Assembly: GCF_000247695.1 (NCBI RefSeq)
Contig: NW_004624782.1
Location: 10,974,047 to 11,038,046, forward strand
Source of the DNA: Heterocephalus glaber
Taxonomy: Eukaryota; Chordata; Mammalia; Rodentia; Bathyergidae
Direction of reading: 5' to 3'
Length of the DNA: 64,000 nt
The position numbers and the translations under genes are program-made. The notes under the pieces were generated by a model. It did not search any database. It was not told where the DNA came from and saw only the letters and a list, made by a program, of their open reading frames with translations. Below, piece after piece: positions 34,258-45,240 of the stretch (the first letter of the stretch is position 1; every line of letters starts with the position of its first letter).

Positions 34258-34410
34258 ATTCCTGGATATGGTAGCACGTGCCTATAAACAAGTGCTCTGA
34301 AAGCCTGAGGCAGGAGGATTGCAGGTTCAAGTTCAGCCTGTCTCAAAACATTAACAGTTGGGAGTATAGCCCAGCGCAAGGCCCTGGGTTCAATCCTCAA
34401 TACTGGAAAA
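34258..34410 (+). repeat. B1-dID composite SINE
   Basis: ATTCCTGGATATGGTAGCACGTGCCTATAAAC, GAAAGCCTGAGGCAGGAGGATTGCAGG, then a shortened B1 end TCTCAAAACATTAACAG joined to dID (TTGGGAGTATAGCCCAGC, GGCCCTGGGTTCAATCC). Head-to-head with the antisense B1 at 34080. Confidence 0.8.
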
Positions 34411-35312
34411 AAGAATTATCCCAAGTGATTATAGTGTGTAGTAGCGCTGAGAACAGCAGCCATCCTCAGCTGCAGGTTTACAGCCTCTGTTTTCTTCCTG
34501 CTTCCTGGGACCCTGGTGGGGCAGAGATTACGATTAAGTAGTAAATCGCAATTAGGGTGCCTTGCTCCAGTTCTAACTGTGGGATGGTTCTTAGGTCTGT
34601 CTTTACCTGTGCGTCAGACACAAGGTGTGAGCATCTTTACGACCACTTATTTGTACCATTTACAAACTCTCAACTCACACAGTTTTCCCACTGATGAGAC
34701 CACACAGAGTGGTGGCTTGGGGAGGAGTGCACCTGGCCCCCAGTGTGTTTGATTGTCACTTGGTCACTTGTCTTCCTTTTCTGGGGGTTGGGTGGGGGCC
34801 TTGAGCTACATCCCCGGCCCCTGGCTTCCTTTGCCTCATACCTTGGCTGCTCACATTCTGGAGTTAGAACTCAGATGCTCCCTCTTGTACCTGATTCCTG
34901 TATCACCTACAGTGATCTGTAAGGCCAGCTGCTGCTCCACTTTGCCTCTACCTAGACCCTGCCCTTGTCCCTGTGGATCCTTAGTGCAAAACCCCATCCA
35001 TTCCTTAAACATGACGTTTTCCAGAGAGAGACTGGGAATTCTGGGGGGAACTGTCTAGGCTGGACTAGATCTTAGTGCAGGGAAGAAATCAGGCTTTAAT
35101 AATGCAGTGAAAGCATGTGAATGCTCATATGTGGCTAGAATACAGAATTATAAATGTCTTGCTAGTTATCTCAGTGGTGTGAGGAAGTGCTTAGTGAGTA
35201 GAATGCTGTAGTGAATTTTCCTCAGCAGGACCTGTACCCCAGGGCAAATTGCTATGAAAGGAGAGGCCACAAAGATTAATTGATTTTCTTTATTATAACA
35301 TTTTCTCCCATT
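34411..35312. other. Stretch without a supported gene
   Basis: Includes a probable antisense ID fragment at about 34780-34824 (GAGCTACATCCCCGGCC). No gene recognised; the 101-codon frame at 34753 crosses this fragment. Confidence 0.45.
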
Positions 35313-35423
35313 AAAAATTATAAAATTGGGCCCGGGATTTAGCTCAGTGGTTTCACTGCCTGCTGCGCAAGCGCAAGGACCTGAGTTCGATCCCTGGTAC
35401 CAAAAAAAAAAAAATTATAAAAT
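35313..35423 (+). repeat. Young tRNA-like SINE with 14-bp target duplication
   Basis: Full body GGGCCCGGGATTTAGCTCAG to GATCCCTGGTACC plus A13. Flanked by AAAAATTATAAAAT at 35313-35326 and 35410-35423. Intact A-box (TTTAGCTCAGTGG) and B-box (GAGTTCGATCC). Confidence 0.95.
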
Positions 35424-35559
35424 CAATATAATATCAGTATGGGGAGCTTGGAACACAGAAGAAAATAGCCTCCTTAAACACTAACCTCTAGCAGAACCCA
35501 GATTTTATTTTGCTCCTTTTCTTTCCCTTCCATCCCTGATACACATACAGGCTATTTTT

Positions 35560-35730
35560 ACAGTCACAGCCCTTACTTTATTCAGTAAACAATTACGGGT
35601 CTCCTGTTATGTGTGTAGCCCTCTGCTGGGGGGGTCAAAGTGGAGGAAGATTTGGTTTCTGGCCTTGCTGGCTCACCATTTAGTCAGGGAAACAGACACA
35701 CATGGGTCATCACAGCACAAAGAGGTAACT
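35560..35730 (+). repeat. Old dispersed repeat fragment
   Basis: TTTATTCAGTAAACAATTACGGGTCTCCTGTTATGTG then GGCTCACCATTTAGTCAGGG, the familiar 'cattcagcaaatatttattgagc'-type module, probably L2- or MIR-related. Confidence 0.45.
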
Positions 35731-35933
35731 GCACTAATAGAGGTTAAGTCTCGCGTCTGAACAGAAGTAATGGAGATAATGGCCGGACTCTTCTGAATGC
35801 TCTCCAGCCTATCAGACAGAGCTGGTGATGGTTGGACCACAGGACAGCATGGAAAACTCCAAAGGCCTCAAACTGGGGTCAATGTGTCACAACATTATAA
35901 TAGGAGGTATTTTAGGGAGACCGTAGTGCTTGC

Positions 35934-36044
35934 AAAAATGGAATCATTTAGGGCCGGGAATTTAGCTCAGTGGTTTTGCTGCCTGCTGCACAAGCACAAG
36001 GACCCGAGTTCAATCCCCGGTACAAAAAAAAAAATGGAATCATT
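35934..36044 (+). repeat. Young tRNA-like SINE with 15-bp target duplication
   Basis: Body GGGCCGGGAATTTAGCTCAG to CAATCCCCGGTAC plus A-run. Flanked by AAAAATGGAATCATT at 35934-35948 and 36030-36044. It lies about 500 bases from the copy at 35313, in the same orientation. Confidence 0.95.
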
Positions 36045-36051
36045 GTTAGTA

Positions 36052-36065
36052 TTTTTTTTTTTTTT
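36052..36065. repeat. T14 run
   Basis: Homopolymer just downstream of the SINE; it is outside the target duplication, so it is not part of that element. Confidence 0.85.
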
Positions 36066-36519
36066 AATCAGAGGCTTCATGTGAAAACCTGGAGTGGTAG
36101 CTTCCCTTGAATGGCAGATCAGTTGAGAGGACACTGGGCTTACCTGCCCTTTGGGGGATAAGGAACCTGAGCAGGGGCAGCTCCTCCAGGCAGGTGAGGC
36201 AGGCTTTGCTGTTACCGCAGACTGCCCTGGGCCACATAGCTCAGCTGCTTGCCTGGCACAATGGGCAATGAGTCTGTGCCTGTGGGCCTTCCCGTGCCTC
36301 TCATATTAGAAAGCCAGTGTTCTTGTGATGGTTCCCCAGCCCATCCTGCCCAACATCACTTTGCTCCCCTGCTGGGGGCTGAGCTCCTCACCTTCCCAGG
36401 CATACCAGGATTCCCGCTTGCCACTCGGTATCCAGGAGGCATCCCGTGCGTCACTCTTTCCTTTTATCGAGTCTTTATTCAAAGGTCACCCTCTCATGTA
36501 TTTAAAATTACACCTTTAA

Positions 36520-36705
36520 CCATGTGTTGTGGTGCTTGCTGCTATCCCAGCACTCTGGAAAGTTCAAGCAGAAGGATCTCAAGTTTAAGCCCAGCCTGGG
36601 GAGCTTAACAAATTAACAAGACCCTGCCTGTCTCAAAATATAAAAGGACTGAGGGTATAGCTCACCATGAAAGCCCTGGGTTCAATCCCCAATACTTCCC
36701 TCCCT
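36520..36705 (+). repeat. B1-dID composite SINE
   Basis: ATGTGTTGTGGTGCTTGCTGCTATCCCAGC, TCTCAAGTTTAAGCCCAGCC, CTGTCTCAAAATATAAAAGG, then dID GACTGAGGGTATAGCTCACC and CCTGGGTTCAATCCCCAATAC. The dID lacks the same middle part as the other composites. Confidence 0.85.
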
Positions 36706-38282
36706 CAACTGTAGACTTTTCTCCAGCTCATGCATCACTTCTTTATTATGTCTCCCATTTTAGCATATTTTTAAAAACTCTTACTATCTTTTAACATACT
36801 ATCCACCAGAAAGCCAGGGTAACACTGAATTCTCACTGCTCATAGCACATGCTCAATTCATGTTTCATTAAATCAATAAATGACCCTGATTGGAATTTTG
36901 GACTTAAAAATAAGCTAGTTTCTGATCCCAACAATACCTTGGGAGCTAATTGACCTTGGCAAGATATGAAAACACTCCAAGACTTAATTAGAGGCTGAAA
37001 AATCACATATACATGTCTCATAAATATCCTGGGCAAGGTGAGTAGTCAATCACCACAAGCTGGCCAGGAAAGGCTGGAGAACGTTGATTCATCGTAGGTG
37101 TTTCTAAGTCAGCCTCACCTTGGTTTGTCCCTGAGTGAGTGGGAGACCTTGGCATGTCACTGAATTTCTTTGTGCCTCAGTTTCCTCACCTGTAAAGTTG
37201 GGCCTACCAGAATGCTTCTCATTCACTAACTAGAGCACTAAACAGTAGAGTATGTGAAGAGGTACTAGATGTCCCTCCTCTTCTCCTTAACACTGAGGAT
37301 CCCTGGGGCCTGGGGCAGGTCCTTGGAGTGCACAGAGCTGCAGGCCTGGTCTTCTGAGGAGGACTCAGGTTGGGTGGGTGAGCACTTGTATTCTGTGGAT
37401 GGGAAGAACCTTAACAGGATTCATTTTAGGGACACGAATTCCCAGAGCCTCAGCATGATGAGTGATGCGATGATTTAGACCTAAAACGTCCCTGCAAAGC
37501 CTTGTGCATTCAGGATGGGGCTTTCGGAAGGTGACTGGGTGCCAAGGCAACATACTCACGAGCGGATTAACCCACTGATGGACTCGTAGCTCAGTGTGCA
37601 GTGAGAAGGCGAGGGCTGGTTGGAAGAGGCAGTGGCTGGAGGCTGACCTAGAAAGGTACGTCTCTCTCCCTGGCTCCTCCTTTTGTTCTTTCTGCCCTGT
37701 CTTGGAGCCAGAGGACCTTGGACAGAAGCCATGACCCAAAATCAAACTCTCCTGCTTCAGTTGTGAGTGTTGAGTATTTTGTCCCAGTGAGGAGGAGCCT
37801 GGTGTTTTGGGACGTGCCATGGGGGGCAGGGTGGAGGGCAGCTAGTGCAGGGGCTGTCCTTAGTCCTGTTCAGATGCTCAGCTTGGGTGCCTTCTGTTTA
37901 CCTGGGCCTCCCACAGCCTTAGGGACAGCAAGGCCATCTAGCTCCACATGGAGGATAATGGTGATGCTTCCTTCCCAGGGCTGCCAATGTGTGTGAAAAC
38001 ATCCCCACATTCTGGCCTTGGCCTCAGTACCTAGGACCAGGTGATAACAGCATCCATTGGATGGCCTCTTTTTCATGCACTTAAAGGTTTCAAGACCAAA
38101 ATATAATAATCATGATGCAAAAAGCCCTCCCTGCTTAGAACATTTTCTAGGCCTAGCTCTTTGCTATGTGCTGTCCTGGGGTTATCACATGCCACAGGCC
38201 TGAGAGATGGGGCCCATTAGGATCACGATTTAGGCCAATTCTGTGAAAATTGATTTAGGTTGGAAGCTGTAAATAGCTAGAA
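36706..38282. other. Stretch with one MIR; no supported gene
   Basis: About 37100-37260 is MIR-like (CCTTGGCATGTCACTGAATTTC, TGCCTCAGTTTCCTCACCTGTAAAG). The 151-codon minus-strand frame at 37365 and the 92-codon plus frame at 37718 show no domain or homology I recognise. Confidence 0.55.
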
Positions 38283-38284
38283 AA

Positions 38285-38560
38285 GAGTCTGGTTAAGGTG
38301 TTTAAAGAGGTCAGCTAAGATGAGGTCCCGTGGATGAGTCCTGATCCCTTAGGACTGGTGTCAGGACCCAGACGCACACAGAGGGGAGACCACATGGACA
38401 CACAAGGAGAAGGTGGCCACCTACAAGCCAAGGAGGGAGGCTTCCGAGAACCTAGCCTTGCTGACAAGTTGACTTGGACTTCCAGCCTACAGAACTGTGA
38501 GTTCATAAGTTTTATTTAATTTGAGCCACCCAATCTGTCATACTTTGTTATGGAAGCTTG
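38285..38560 (+). mobile_element. MaLR MLT1-type LTR, sense
   Basis: MLT1 order: TGAGTCCTGATCCCTTAGGACTGGTG, ACAAGGAGAAGGTGGCCACCTACAAGCC, GACTTCCAGCCTACAGAACTGTGAG and TTTGAGCCACCCAATCTG..TTTGTTATGG. Probably 5'-incomplete. Confidence 0.8.
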
Positions 38561-38940
38561 TATTAGTCTGCTGGGGCTGCCATACCAAAATGCCCTGGGC
38601 TGGATGTTGTAAACCACTGAGGTGTGTTCTCTCACTGTTCTGGAAGAGAGAAGTGCAAGGTCACGTGTCGGCAGTGTGGCTCCTCACGTCTTTCTCGTGG
38701 CTGCACATGGCTGTACTCTGGTGCCTCTTTGCACACCTGTTGCATTGCGCATGTCCAGACATTGTGTCTTTCCCTCTTCCTAAAAGTCATACTGTACCTG
38801 GAGCCCACCCTGAAGTCTTCATCTGAACTTGCCCGTCTCTTTGGAAGCCCTGTTGCCAAATGCAGTCCCATTCTAAAGTTATTATGAGCATTAGGAGTTC
38901 AACAAGAATTTCAGGTGAAAGCAATTCAGCCCATCACACA
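38560..38940 (-). mobile_element. MaLR MLT1-type LTR, antisense, abutting the sense copy
   Basis: Inverted MLT1 order: TGTATTAGTCTGCTGGGGCTGCC, a middle with CACTGTTCTGGAAGAGAGAAG, then CCCATTCTAAAGTTATTATG and CAATTCAGCCCATCAC. It starts where the sense LTR ends, making a tail-to-tail pair. Confidence 0.75.
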
Positions 38941-40585
38941 GCCCTAGCAAACTCATTTAGACACTGGGCAAAGTGGATTATTTAAACTGAGACCTAGCCA
39001 AGCTCCAGAACAACCTCCCCTTAGAGGTGAGGACAGCAGACTGCTCAGTGGTCACTCCTGGGAGGGCAAATGTCCCAAAGTACTTTGCCTCCACCTTCCT
39101 GCCTCTGACTAGCTAAGCCTGGAATTTTGTCTTGTGTGGCTTGAAGGATGGTGGGAGAGTGGGAAATGGGTCTTTTAGATATCAACTCCAGAGCCAGCGC
39201 CTGGCTGTTCAGCTACCTGAACAGCACTGCTGAAGCAACTGAATTAGACAAAGAAAATGGCTGACTGTAGAGAAACTTCTTGAAATACTCTTCGTGATGC
39301 CTGTTAAAGTTGGAGACTTCTGTTCTCCAGTTTTCAGTGTCTGGGGGTGAGATCTGGGGATGATTTTAAAGCAAACATTTCAAGTGATTTCATTATGTGA
39401 TCTAGATTTAGATGGCAAACCAATGGATTTTACAACCTACAACCCAAAATGGGAGAGGCAAGACCACCCCATATGGTTGCACAGGCTGTGCACTGAAAAA
39501 CAAGTTGTAGACATGCATCCAAAGCAGAAGCTCTAGGTGTCCCACATGGTCCAAAGGATGATCCCCATGATTTACAGCGACCAGTTTGCTGTGTAACCAC
39601 TTTTATTATTTCACAACAGAGAAATTGCATGGACAAAGAGGTAAGGCCAGATCCGAGTAGGATGATGACAGGGTGAAGGGCAGATTCAATTTTAGAGACC
39701 AGCATTTTGGGGACAGTAAGGTCATATAAGTCGAGAAACACTTCTGCCTGGACACCATGACACATACCAGGAAACATCCAGGTGATAGAAGAATAAACTG
39801 AGACCGGAAGGAAGAAGGGGAAAATGAAGGGAAGCAAACAAGTTATTTTCTGGGGAAAGGAAGGTACAAAGTCCTGACATCAAAGAAGCCTGGATTCATA
39901 GCTCAGTCCCGATGCTTCATGAATCCGTGAGATTCAATCCATCCAACGTGCACCAAACCACAGCTTTGTCATAGCCACACCTCACATATTTATGGTGAAG
40001 ATTACATAGAGTAAACTCTATGATGGGCTTTTCTCTTGGCCTGGTCTGGAACAAGTACTCAATGAAAGGCAGGCGTGAGAGTGATGGTCAGTATAAAGCA
40101 AAGTCAGAATCAGAAAAGAACATTGGCTATTGAGCTGAACAAATGCAAAGCAAAGAGAAGGATGCAGAAGGCCAGTTCCACACAGTGGTCTACAGGTACC
40201 ACAGAGCTCCATGGAAGACTCCTCAGGGCTGGGGGTCACACAGCATCCGCAGCAGGAGAGACGCCAACAAACCCCATGAGTGCAAGATCGTGTGAAGTCA
40301 TGGCCATGCTTCAGTCCATAATAATGATGCCAGGTCCCAGTTGCCGATGATGAGTTTCCATACTGGTCAAAATTGCCTGAAAGGACACTGAGCATGATGG
40401 AGAAGTAGAGTTAGATTCACCTAGGTGGGAGGAGTTTACACAATGTAGGTCTCAGACATTGTCTGGTCATCTCCTCTCAAGGGGCCCAAGGAGGAAGCAG
40501 TGTTGAGGCCTTGAATCCTACCATTGTGGCTGGAGAGGACATATTAGGTCTACGAATCATTGCAAGAAAAACAAGTTTGGGTTTT
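38941..40585. other. Stretch without a supported gene
   Basis: Unassigned. The longest frames, 135 codons (39430-39837, minus) and 125 codons (40018-40395, minus), have no motif or splice setting I can name and are not called as genes. They could be remnants of an unrecognised repeat. Confidence 0.4.
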
Positions 40586-40870
40586 AGGGATATGACTGTG
40601 CCACAGGGCCTTTGCTGTCCTTACTGCTTGGAAATCACCTTTCCTGGATGTTTCGGGGGTCATTCTCACTTCTCCGTGACTGCACAGTCACCTCAGCATC
40701 TCCCAGCTCCCTTATTTTGTATTCTATTATTCTGCCTTATATCCTCATCGCCTCGTATCTGCTTTTACGTTGTGGATTTATGCATTGATTGCCTGTCCCA
40801 CTAAATATTTGTGAGGACGGGGTCTGTGTTTTATTGACTTCTTTATTCATAGTAGGTTATTAAATGAAAA
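40586..40870 (+). repeat. L2 LINE 3'-end remnant
   Basis: CCACAGGGCCTTTGCTGTCC, GCTTGGAAATCACCTTTCCTGG, GAGGACGGGGTCTGTGTTTTATTG and a final ATAGTAGGTTATTAAATGAA follow the L2 end. Confidence 0.8.
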
Positions 40871-41213
40871 TAGTGGAGAAAATGAGTGAGAGTTCTGCTG
40901 TCTCAAAGTTTTGTTATCTTTGAAGTTATCCCCCAACAGGTAATGAAACAAGTTGTGTATATTCTCTTAGTACATTTCCATTCACATGGATTTTTTTTTA
41001 ATGTATAAAAATCGTGCCACATTGCAGATGCTATTATCTGGTAGCCTGAGTTTTTATTTGCCATACATGTCATACAGTTTTTCCTGTAGCAATAAATAAT
41101 ATTGAAAGTAAAACTTTAATGTCATCACAGGACCCCATTACCTGAATCCTCCATATTTTACTTGAGTTTTTAAAATGAAACTTTGCTGTTTGCAAATTTT
41201 CATTATGATAATA

Positions 41214-41690
41214 AAGCTGGGTATAAGTCATCTATTGCCATGTAACAAATTACCCCAAGACTTAGTGGCCTAGAGCAACTTTTATTATCTCATAATTTCT
41301 GTGATGGAGAATCTGGATGTGGCCTGGGTGGGTTCTCTGGTTCTGGGTCTTTTGAAAGCTGTGATCAAGGTGTTGGCTGGGGCTGCGGTTTCACCCCAAG
41401 GTTTGGCTGGGAAAGATCCCTTTCTTAGATGATGTATTTGTGAGTTGTTGCTCTGAGCTTCTCACCAACTGTTGGCTAGAAGACACCTTTAGGTTCTTGC
41501 CATGTGGTCTTCTCCATAAGGTATCTCAGAGCCTGGCAGTTTGTTTCATCAGAGCAAGAAGAACATGAAGGAGGAGGTGAGAGGGAAAGGGAAGGAGGGA
41601 GAAGGAGAGAGAGGTCTTCTGTAACCTAATCACAGAAGTGACATCTTGCTCTTTTGTGATATTCTATTATAGAAGCAAGTCACTAAATGC
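41214..41690. repeat. Old mammalian interspersed repeat (MER/LTR class, family unsure)
   Basis: ATTGCCATGTAACAAATTACCCCAAGACTTAGTGGC, TTTATTATCTCATAATTTCTGTG, CAAGGTGTTGGCTGGGGCTG, TTCTGTAACCTAATCACAGAAGTGACATC and GAAGCAAGTCACTAAATGCAG are a known consensus order whose Repbase name I cannot fix. It probably reads antisense here. A G/A-rich stretch lies near 41570-41610. Confidence 0.7.
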
Positions 41691-41939
41691 AGTCAGACCC
41701 AGTAGGACTACATCTACCAGGAGACCGGGTAGCTGAGAGCTATGTCAGAAGCTGCCTCCCACAGGTTGGTATGCACATCTGTGTCTTTAGCCAGCGACAT
41801 CTACATCCACATGTGTACTTAAGCACATGTCTTATTGCTCAGTTGAAATACATTTCCAGAGCATTCATAGGGCTTGAATATATGTTTATTGCTGGATCAA
41901 CTGTTAGGAGGCATTTGCTACATTAAGCTGTGATACCTT

Positions 41940-42090
41940 CAAAGATCAAAAGGATCTGGGAATGGGGAGAGGTGGTTGGGGAAGGGGACGTGAAAATGAT
42001 GAGGATGTGATATGTATAGGTACCAGTTCTCCAAGATGAATGTAAGTATTATGCATCCCAAGTATATACTAACTGAAACAGAAAGAAAAA
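41940..42090 (+). repeat. L1 3'-end remnant
   Basis: GATGTGATATGTATAGGTACCAGTTCTCCAAGATGAATGTAAG followed by ATGCATCCCAAGTATATACTAACTGAAA resembles the L1 tail text at 27915-27960 and the copy at 52570. Confidence 0.5.
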
Positions 42091-43255
42091 AGAGTATCAG
42101 AATTGTGAAAGTAGTTTATCCCTCCCCCTTTCTATCTACAGTAAGGATATGTTCTGTAACCCATACACTGGCCAGTAATGGCTCTTTCATTCATTTCCAA
42201 GTTAATGGGTGAAATGCATTTCACAAGAATTTAAAAGAAATTTCAACCGCTATGGATATAACACTGTTCATGTATTTATAGATCATTGGGACTTTTATAT
42301 TTCATACTTTGTTCTTATGTTCTATCAAGACATACATACATTTTATCATTTTATAAGAGGTCTGTATGTTTTAAATATTCTATTTCTGTTACATAAATAC
42401 AAATAGAATAAACATTAAATACATTTAAATATTGATTTTTTGTTACATAGTTTACAAACTCTTTTTTCACAGCAATTATTGGCTTTTTAGTTTTGTTTAT
42501 GTTGTTTTTGGTTCAAAGAATATTTAAAGTAAATGAAACCTACCCATATGCTCCTTTTTGTTAGAGTAAAAAGCCCCCCCATATCAAGTGTGCTTATTTT
42601 TGGCTTTCTTTCTCTCTTTCCTTCCTCCCTTCTTCTGCTTATAATATTCTAGTGTTTTAATTCAAGTCTTTCACTTATTTTGTTTTATGTACTTAAGTAA
42701 CCATTTAAATTCTCATTTTTCTTCTTTTTACTATTATTATTTTTATAAACGTGTAGTAGTTTGTGTGGACATCTGTTGACTTATTCTTCCTTTTCCTACC
42801 GGTGTGAAATGACATATTTACACTTTTTATATATATTTTGACATCTTGGTGGTATATCTCTTCTATCTGTAATGAGTTCACTGTTCTAATGTGCATGTGA
42901 ATTTTATTAATACTATAATTTTATTGGTATATTCTCATTAGTATATTATTATATTAGCAAACAAATATATTCGTATATTAAAATACTTTCCTCTCATGGC
43001 TTTAATATTTTTCTAGTAATTTCAGACTTTATTTTATAAATTTAAAAATCATTTTTCAAGTATAAAAATGTTAGGATTTTGATTGAAATTCTTTATACCT
43101 ATAAATTAGGCATGTTAACATTTTTAAAAATATTCTTCCAAACAATAACATAGTAAGTCTCTGTTTCTTCAGGCCCACTTTTAAGAACACTCCATAAACA
43201 TTTGTAGTAATTTTTTACTGGCCTTAAATATTTTGTATCCTCCTTCACAACCACT
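42091..43255. other. Very AT-rich stretch, nothing supported
   Basis: About 70-75% AT by eye with many TTTTAT/ATATTA runs. Likely very old LINE DNA but no stretch is diagnostic. No gene. Confidence 0.45.
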
Positions 43256-43261
43256 ATTTAT

Positions 43262-43460
43262 ATTCTGCAGATCTGTAATCTGGGGGAAATCACCTCACCT
43301 TCCTGAACTTCCCTGGCTCATCTGGAGGCTGGAAAGACTCACTTTGATCTCTCAGAGCTGCTGCATGGGTTAAATGAGGTGGTAAATCCAAAGTTCTCAG
43401 AACAGCTCACAGCACACCAGGTGTTCAACATGCGGTGGTAAGAGTTGTTGTTAATTTAAA
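43262..43460 (+). repeat. MIR SINE
   Basis: GATCTGTAATCTGGGGGAAATCACCTCACC, CTGCATGGGTTAAATGAGGTGG and CACAGCACACCAGGTGTTCAAC follow the MIR order. Confidence 0.75.
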
Positions 43461-44609
43461 AGAAATTGTAGAACACCATTAGATAATCGTGATCATACCA
43501 GACCATGAAGAAAATTTCTCTTCCACATGACAACTCTCTATGAACCTGCTACAATTAGCCTATAAATCTTTTGAAATGAGGCAATGAGGCAATGGGATAG
43601 CAAGCAACAATCCACCTGGGCTTGTGTGGCTTTAACTCTTTGCTCAGTTCTACCTCATGATCCATCCAAGCCTTTATCCCATGGAAGCTGCACTTCTCCT
43701 GGAAATGGAAATGTCTGTCATGTTTTGCTATTAAGTATGATTTGACTGTTGAGGGTGATTCATGAATATAGAATGAAAGACATCAACAGATACTGTTTAC
43801 CTTCCCAGTCATCTTACACCTGTCCACTCTAACTGTGGGATTCCATGTCACTGTTCCATATGACAGTCCTATGTATGGATTCTACAGGATGACTTTACAA
43901 GATGTCTCTATATGATAATTCTATGTGATAGCCTGGGGGTGTTCTCTCTGCTACCAATTCTAAGACTATATGGAATTTCTGCTGGGAGTCTCTGCAGCCT
44001 GCTGAAGTAGATGGACAGTTGGCAGAGGGAAAGGCAAGTGAGAAGAATGGAAAGTGTACTGGGGATTGGAGGATAAAAAGGCATAAAAACTAGTCATAGA
44101 AGAAAGGATAGTTCATGGGAAGCAAGAGCTATTGGCAGAGTACAATGGAAGAGCTGAGAAAACAGCAGGAAAAAATTGGGGAAAGAGTTGGAGAAAAGGG
44201 AATGAAACAGGAAGTCTTAGATTATTCAATGTCTGTAAAAATCTTAGTGGAAATATCCCCAAATGTTGCCAACAATACATTCTGTGACTAAGTCATTATG
44301 CAGAGAGATGAGCTGGGGGCTGAAGGACAGAATTAATATAGTAAGTAATTCTATCCCTTTGGCAATGTCTTTCTGCATGAAATAATGATTTTATGTCTCA
44401 CTTCTCTCCAGCCTGCACATTCCTCATAACAAACAGTTCCACAGTGAGGGACTATTTATGTTTCAAGGCAATAGCTTCAGCATAATGGACTATCCTCTGA
44501 ATCTTTTTCTGCAAAGGGATGCCAGAGCCACCTAGGAAACCTGAAAGAACTTTACTTTTGGGAATAATACTGCTGGTGCTTCTGCTGCTGGGGCCTCTGG
44601 GAGATGAAG
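43461..44609. other. Stretch without a supported gene
   Basis: Unassigned; a purine-rich segment at about 44005-44215. No exon recognised. Confidence 0.4.
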
Positions 44610-44775
44610 TTTGGAATTTGGAATCACACAGATCTTGGTTCAAGCCTGCCTAGCATTACTTAGTGACTTACCTTCTCTGCATGTCAATTTTCTCACTTGA
44701 GGAATGGGCATGAGCACATCTAGCTCACATGTGAAAGGACACTGCACAGTGCTTTCATAATGGTTGGCTTGGGAA
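44610..44775 (+). repeat. MIR SINE
   Basis: TTGGAATCACACAGATCTTGGTTCAAGCCTGCC, TCAATTTTCTCACTTGAGGAATGGGC and TGAAAGGACACTGCACAG match MIR. Confidence 0.8.
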
Positions 44776-44989
44776 ATGTCAAATCTCCTTCCAGCCTCAG
44801 TGCTTATGGGGATGCAAAGCTGTATGATAACTGCAGCCTATGAGGACAGATGGAGAAATGAGAGGCCATCTTCCCGTGAATGCTTAATTCTTTCATTTAA
44901 TAATAAATTCTTCATTCCATGTTCTATGTACTGTGTTGGAGAGATAAGAAGCTGAATGGATGCAAAACCTGTCTTTGGTTACCATTTTT

Positions 44990-45240
44990 ATCTGATCGCT
45001 TTTGTATACTTACTATGTGCTATATAATAAATTAAATAATGTTATGATAAGCATTTGATGGTTAATTTAATCAAAGGAAGAAATTAAGTTGATTGCTATG
45101 GTGTCCTTTTTATAGATTTAAAATATATTAAACACAGAAAGTCAAGTAACTCCCAGCAGGGTCATGCTGTGACATAGCCTGGACTCAAACTGAGCCCGAA
45201 TCCTGGGCCCCTGGGCTGTATTGTCACACACTTCCCTTAC
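44990..45240 (+). repeat. Degraded MIR SINE
   Basis: TACTTACTATGTGCTATATAATAAATT, then AAACACAGAAAGTCAAGTAACTCCCAGCAGG and GACTCAAACTGAGCCC fit a strongly diverged MIR. Confidence 0.55.

Noticed and set aside
37365..37820. A 151-codon minus-strand frame
   Set aside because: No recognisable domain or splice signals, and a plus-strand frame of similar size overlaps it; looks like chance in GC-richer DNA.
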